A stretch of DNA of 29,177 bases, from NCBI GenBank assembly GCA_001839685.1, contig MLAK01001165.1, positions 1 through 29,177 on the forward strand. Direction: 5' to 3'. This document shows positions 26,778-29,177 of the stretch, one piece after another (positions within the stretch are counted from its first letter, which is position 1; every line of letters begins with the position of its first letter). The notes below the pieces were generated by a model. The model had not been told where the DNA came from. It worked only from the letters and a program-made list of their open reading frames with translations, and ran no database searches. This stretch comes from Tritrichomonas foetus (taxonomy: Eukaryota; Parabasalia; Tritrichomonadida; Tritrichomonadidae). A program made the translations under genes and the position numbers.

Positions 26778-27356
26778 ATGACGCAATTTCCTTACGATTT
26801 AATCAATCAGATCAAAACTACCAAACAAGACATCAAAGACAACACACATGTAGTGAGTGAGGCACGTGTGCAGACCATTAAAAAGATGGAGGACGATATA
26901 AAAACTTTATCATTCAATTTACAACAAGCCGAAAGTCAAACCAAAGATGCACAAAATGCATTATCATCAAACCAAGAAATTAGTTTGTTGATGGAAAAGA
27001 AAAAAGAATTACTTCAAGAAAAAACGGAATATGAAAATAAGATAAAAGCCTTACAAAAGCAAATCCAATCTATGGAAACTAATGAGTCAGCTGAGAAATT
27101 TTCCGCTGCGCTTTCACTGATTCAGTCAATCGCTCCTGTTAAGATTACAGTCATGACTCCGGTCAGATTATCTGGAATAATTGCTTTTGGGACTCCAGAA
27201 TCGACAGATTCTTTTGATTTTGATAGAAGAAACCCACAGGAAATTCCCTCAAAATTCTGGGCTAAACTCCAGAAATGTGCAGACGCAAGATATAATCCTG
27301 TTGTAAATGATAATTCCACAAGTTTCTGGAATGATGATACAGGACGCGCATGGTAA
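26778..27356 (+). CDS. Coiled-coil plus small globular domain protein, possible kinetochore Spc24
   Basis: A 192-residue protein. Residues about 8-106 form a continuous coiled coil (heptads through KKMEDDIKTLSFNLQQAESQ and MEKKKELLQEKTEYENKIKA). A small domain at about 110-192 starts SLIQSIAPVKITVMTPVRLS, then GIIAFGTPESTDSFDFD and IPSKFWAKLQKCAD. This order matches Spc24, an NDC80-complex subunit with an N-terminal coiled coil and a C-terminal RWD domain, including the pattern 'I-x-G...F-x-hD......hWxhh'. The C-terminal FWNDDTGRAW is extra. It would sit at the inner end of the NDC80 complex at kinetochores. The match is structural and remote; Spc25 or another RWD coiled-coil protein is possible. 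The stop overlaps TAAA. Confidence 0.4.
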   Translation: MTQFPYDLINQIKTTKQDIKDNTHVVSEARVQTIKKMEDDIKTLSFNLQQAESQTKDAQNALSSNQEISLLMEKKKELLQEKTEYENKIKALQKQIQSMETNESAEKFSAALSLIQSIAPVKITVMTPVRLSGIIAFGTPESTDSFDFDRRNPQEIPSKFWAKLQKCADARYNPVVNDNSTSFWNDDTGRAW

Positions 27357-27890
27357 AATATATGTTTTAAATAAAATCATAAAATGAAATACTTTGTAGT
27401 AATTATCTAATTTTTCTTAAGGCACTTCTTTTCCATAAATGAAAGCTTCCCGAACCTAAAGAAAGCACTATGTAACTTTTTATCGGTTGCTGATCTTTAC
27501 AAACTATAAATAATCAATGCATTTTATTTCCGAGGAAAGATAGTTTGTGATTCTTTTAAAATCACTGAGTACATTTACAACATACATACCTCTGCATGAC
27601 AGCCGAACTTGATAAAGACTTCGAACTATGTTCACGTAAATTTGAATTTAAGGCTTGACATTTGGTGGTAATGCAGATGTATAAATCAAAAGTAAATTTA
27701 TGAATTCCTAAAAGAATAAAAGGGGAAAAAAAAGTTTTGGAAATAAAAAATTTATAAACAAATCACACAATAATTAATAAAATACGCTAATCGCTCAAAC
27801 CAAAAGTGGCATAAATATCATACATTTTTCAAATGCATAAGCATCTTTTTCAATGAATTGAAATATTAAAAACATTTCAATTTGTGAAAA
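27357..27890. other. Intergenic region between convergent genes, containing inverted-repeat element B
   Basis: About 530 bp between the 3' ends of the Spc24-like gene and the basic-protein gene. Apart from the element at 27586-27684, no ORF or RNA gene is seen. Confidence 0.45.
27586..27684. repeat. Short inverted-repeat element B (MITE-like), relative of element A
   Basis: The ends are CTCTGCAT (27590-27597) and ATGCAGAT (27671-27678). Read on the minus strand, the first ~41 nt from CTGCATTA resemble 3728-3768 at about two-thirds of positions, including CAAATT-x-AC. The GC is locally higher than in the surroundings. No coding frame is present. Confidence 0.4.
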
Positions 27891-28466
27891 TCATCCCCAA
27901 AAGAAGACACGGTGCCTATCCGGCATTTTTGTTGTCTTTTCAGGTGGTAGCTGATGTGGTCTGAATTGGTAATCATCAGGCAAATTACATCTTTTTCTCT
28001 CTCGATTTCTTTGTGCCAGAATTGTTTCTGTTGTGCATTCATCATATAAAATTGGAACAGGGTCAAGCTCGTGACGCTTCATTTGCATTTTTTCTAACTT
28101 TCGCTTGTATAATCGTTGAGAATTATCCCATGCTTTGGCTTCGAACGTATTAATAGCCTCTTTTTGTCGCTTAAAGTGAGCATCAAACGATCTGTGCGTT
28201 ACTGTGAATGCGTCTTTGTAGCTTTGTAGTCTGCTTTCTCGACTTTTTTCGGATATTGGATGCGAAGTTGTCGATTGGAGTGAAATTGAACCGGCTGTGG
28301 CTAGACTTCTCGATTTCGCATATGGCTGCATTGTTGTTTGTGGCCTATTTGGGACCAACGATGGCTTTTCTAAACTGATTTTATATCTCAAAAAACTTGA
28401 GCGCCACATGTTTCCAGTGCGCTGGTGATTATCTGAAGTATCATCTAAACCTCCTGACTGTTGCAT
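27891..28466 (-). CDS. Unrecognised basic protein
   Basis: A 191-residue protein from the first in-frame ATG at 28466 (MQQSGGLDDTSDNHQ); the longer frame begins with GTG and is not used. It is rich in Arg, Lys, Ser and Gln, with no TM segment or signal. The N-terminal half looks disordered. The middle (about 88-150) is helical (RLQSYKDAFTVTHRSFDAHF, then AINTFEAKAWDNSQRLYKRK). The C-terminal part has Pro-rich stretches (FRPHQLPPEKTTKMPDRH). No family is recognised. The composition resembles flagellar or cytoskeleton-associated small proteins, but that is a guess. Non-random amino-acid composition supports a real gene. No Inr is seen close to the start. Confidence 0.6.
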   Translation of the reverse strand: MQQSGGLDDTSDNHQRTGNMWRSSFLRYKISLEKPSLVPNRPQTTMQPYAKSRSLATAGSISLQSTTSHPISEKSRESRLQSYKDAFTVTHRSFDAHFKRQKEAINTFEAKAWDNSQRLYKRKLEKMQMKRHELDPVPILYDECTTETILAQRNRERKRCNLPDDYQFRPHQLPPEKTTKMPDRHRVFFWG

Positions 28467-28541
28467 TTTTATTTTCTTGGAAATACGCCCGATCACAAAA
28501 AAATCTTTCGAGAAAATCTTTTCCCAAAAGTTTCACCAATC

Positions 28542-28601
28542 ATTGAAAAGTATACCAAACTATTGAAAAATTTAACTCACTATTGAAAAGCGTCCAAAAA
28601 A
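28542..28601. repeat. Degenerate 20-bp tandem repeat, three copies
   Basis: ATTGAAAA recurs at exactly 20-bp spacing (28542, 28562, 28582), with partly conserved sequence between (…ACCAAACT, …AACTCACT). It lies upstream of the basic-protein gene. Confidence 0.5.
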
Positions 28602-29177
28602 AATCGTTAGATTGCATACGTTTAATACTGATTCTTTTTTGATGTTATAACTTTTTGAATGCTTATTTGGTGATGATCGCATTTATGACATTCAACTTTT
28701 TGTGACATATTTCACAAAAAGCTCATTCGTATAAAATCTTTCTTTTCAAATGAGAAACTTTTTATATGGAGCGGATACTGAAAATACTGAAAAAAATTTC
28801 AATTGAGAAGAAATGAATTTTTGTGTAATTTAAGTATTTTTTAATAATTTATATGGTCATATCAAAATATGTCAAAGCCAAATATATTCTAAAAAAGTTT
28901 GAAATGACTAAAACTAGGGCTGAACTTTTTTATAATAGCGTTTTCAAAAAAATTGTGAGGGCATTTTCTGGTGAAGTGTTTTTCTTGTATCTAGGGCTGA
29001 ACTTTTTTATAATAGCGTTTTCAAAAAAATTGTGAGGGCATTTTCTGGTGAAGTGTTTTTCTTGTATCCAAACTCTCAATTTTTCAATATAAGTAATCAC
29101 TAAAATTCACCTTCTGTACGTTACAGATAGAAATTAATTTTTACTTAAAAACCTAAATATCTTGTCAAATATTTGTA
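28602..29177. other. Gene-free right edge of the window
   Basis: AT-rich DNA with no convincing gene. It contains the 77-bp duplication and no other recognisable feature. Confidence 0.5.
28914..29067. repeat. Perfect 77-bp tandem duplication
   Basis: Two head-to-tail copies, 28914-28990 and 28991-29067, each starting CTAGGGCTGAACTTTTTTAT and ending TTTTTCTTGTAT, identical by eye over all 77 positions. Identity implies a recent duplication or an assembly artefact. The 60-codon frame across it (28853-29035) is not judged real. Confidence 0.92.

Noticed and set aside
1..29177. tRNA genes, CRISPR arrays, spliceosomal introns with the trichomonad motif, and a novel multi-gene system
   Set aside because: No cloverleaf with a T-arm GGTTCGANTCC, no regularly spaced repeat-spacer array and no ACTAACACACAG motif was seen on either strand. 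The genes are separate housekeeping-type loci in mixed orientation.

Overview
This AT-rich window is protist nuclear DNA. It most likely comes from a parabasalid (trichomonad), and Tritrichomonas foetus is my best guess. Genes are single uninterrupted ORFs for eukaryote-only proteins. No copy of the trichomonad 3' intron motif (ACTAACACACAG) was found. Several start codons lie 2-11 nt behind a TCA+1Y(T/A) initiator (TTTCACATG, TTTCACAATG, TCATTTTTTTCATG, TCATTTCTACATG). In six plus-strand genes the stop codon is part of a UAAA poly(A) signal. The genus is an inference; the parabasalid call rests on initiators, UAAA signals and gene content.

Layout. 1-401 is the window edge, with a degenerate 3' coding remnant. 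402-7826 holds a GSK3-type kinase (+), then a PMT-like membrane glycosyltransferase, a CCDC25 homologue and a large TRAPPC10-like protein (all -). 8180-9120 (-) is a decayed surface-protein gene. 9262-13940 (+) holds a RasGEF, a lysophospholipid-type acyltransferase and a tetraspanin-like protein. 13941-15817 has no gene but contains an 821-bp element with terminal inverted repeats and a 10-bp target duplication. 15818-24904 holds a class 3 lipase (+), a coiled-coil protein (-), an SMP-domain membrane protein (-), an FKBP-TPR protein (+), Atg7 (+) and ITP pyrophosphatase (-). 25437-28466 holds a seven-TM protein (+), an Spc24-like coiled-coil protein (+) and an unknown basic protein (-). The right edge carries a perfect 77-bp tandem duplication.

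The genes form no operon or single pathway. Several act on membranes: TRAPPII tethering, SMP lipid transfer, acyltransferase, lipase, Atg7-driven autophagy and a tetraspanin. In eukaryotes such adjacency is normally incidental. Five reading frames should start later than their longest open frame, because the apparent upstream starts are GTG or TTG (or, for ITPase, an ATG 27 codons before the family's usual N-terminus).

The most unusual parts lie between genes: a GC-rich island at about 18816-18940 that folds into a closed multi-branched structure and is bracketed by 20-bp direct repeats; the 821-bp transposon-like element; two related ~95-bp inverted-repeat elements 24 kb apart; and several minisatellites. 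I see no clear novel multi-gene system.
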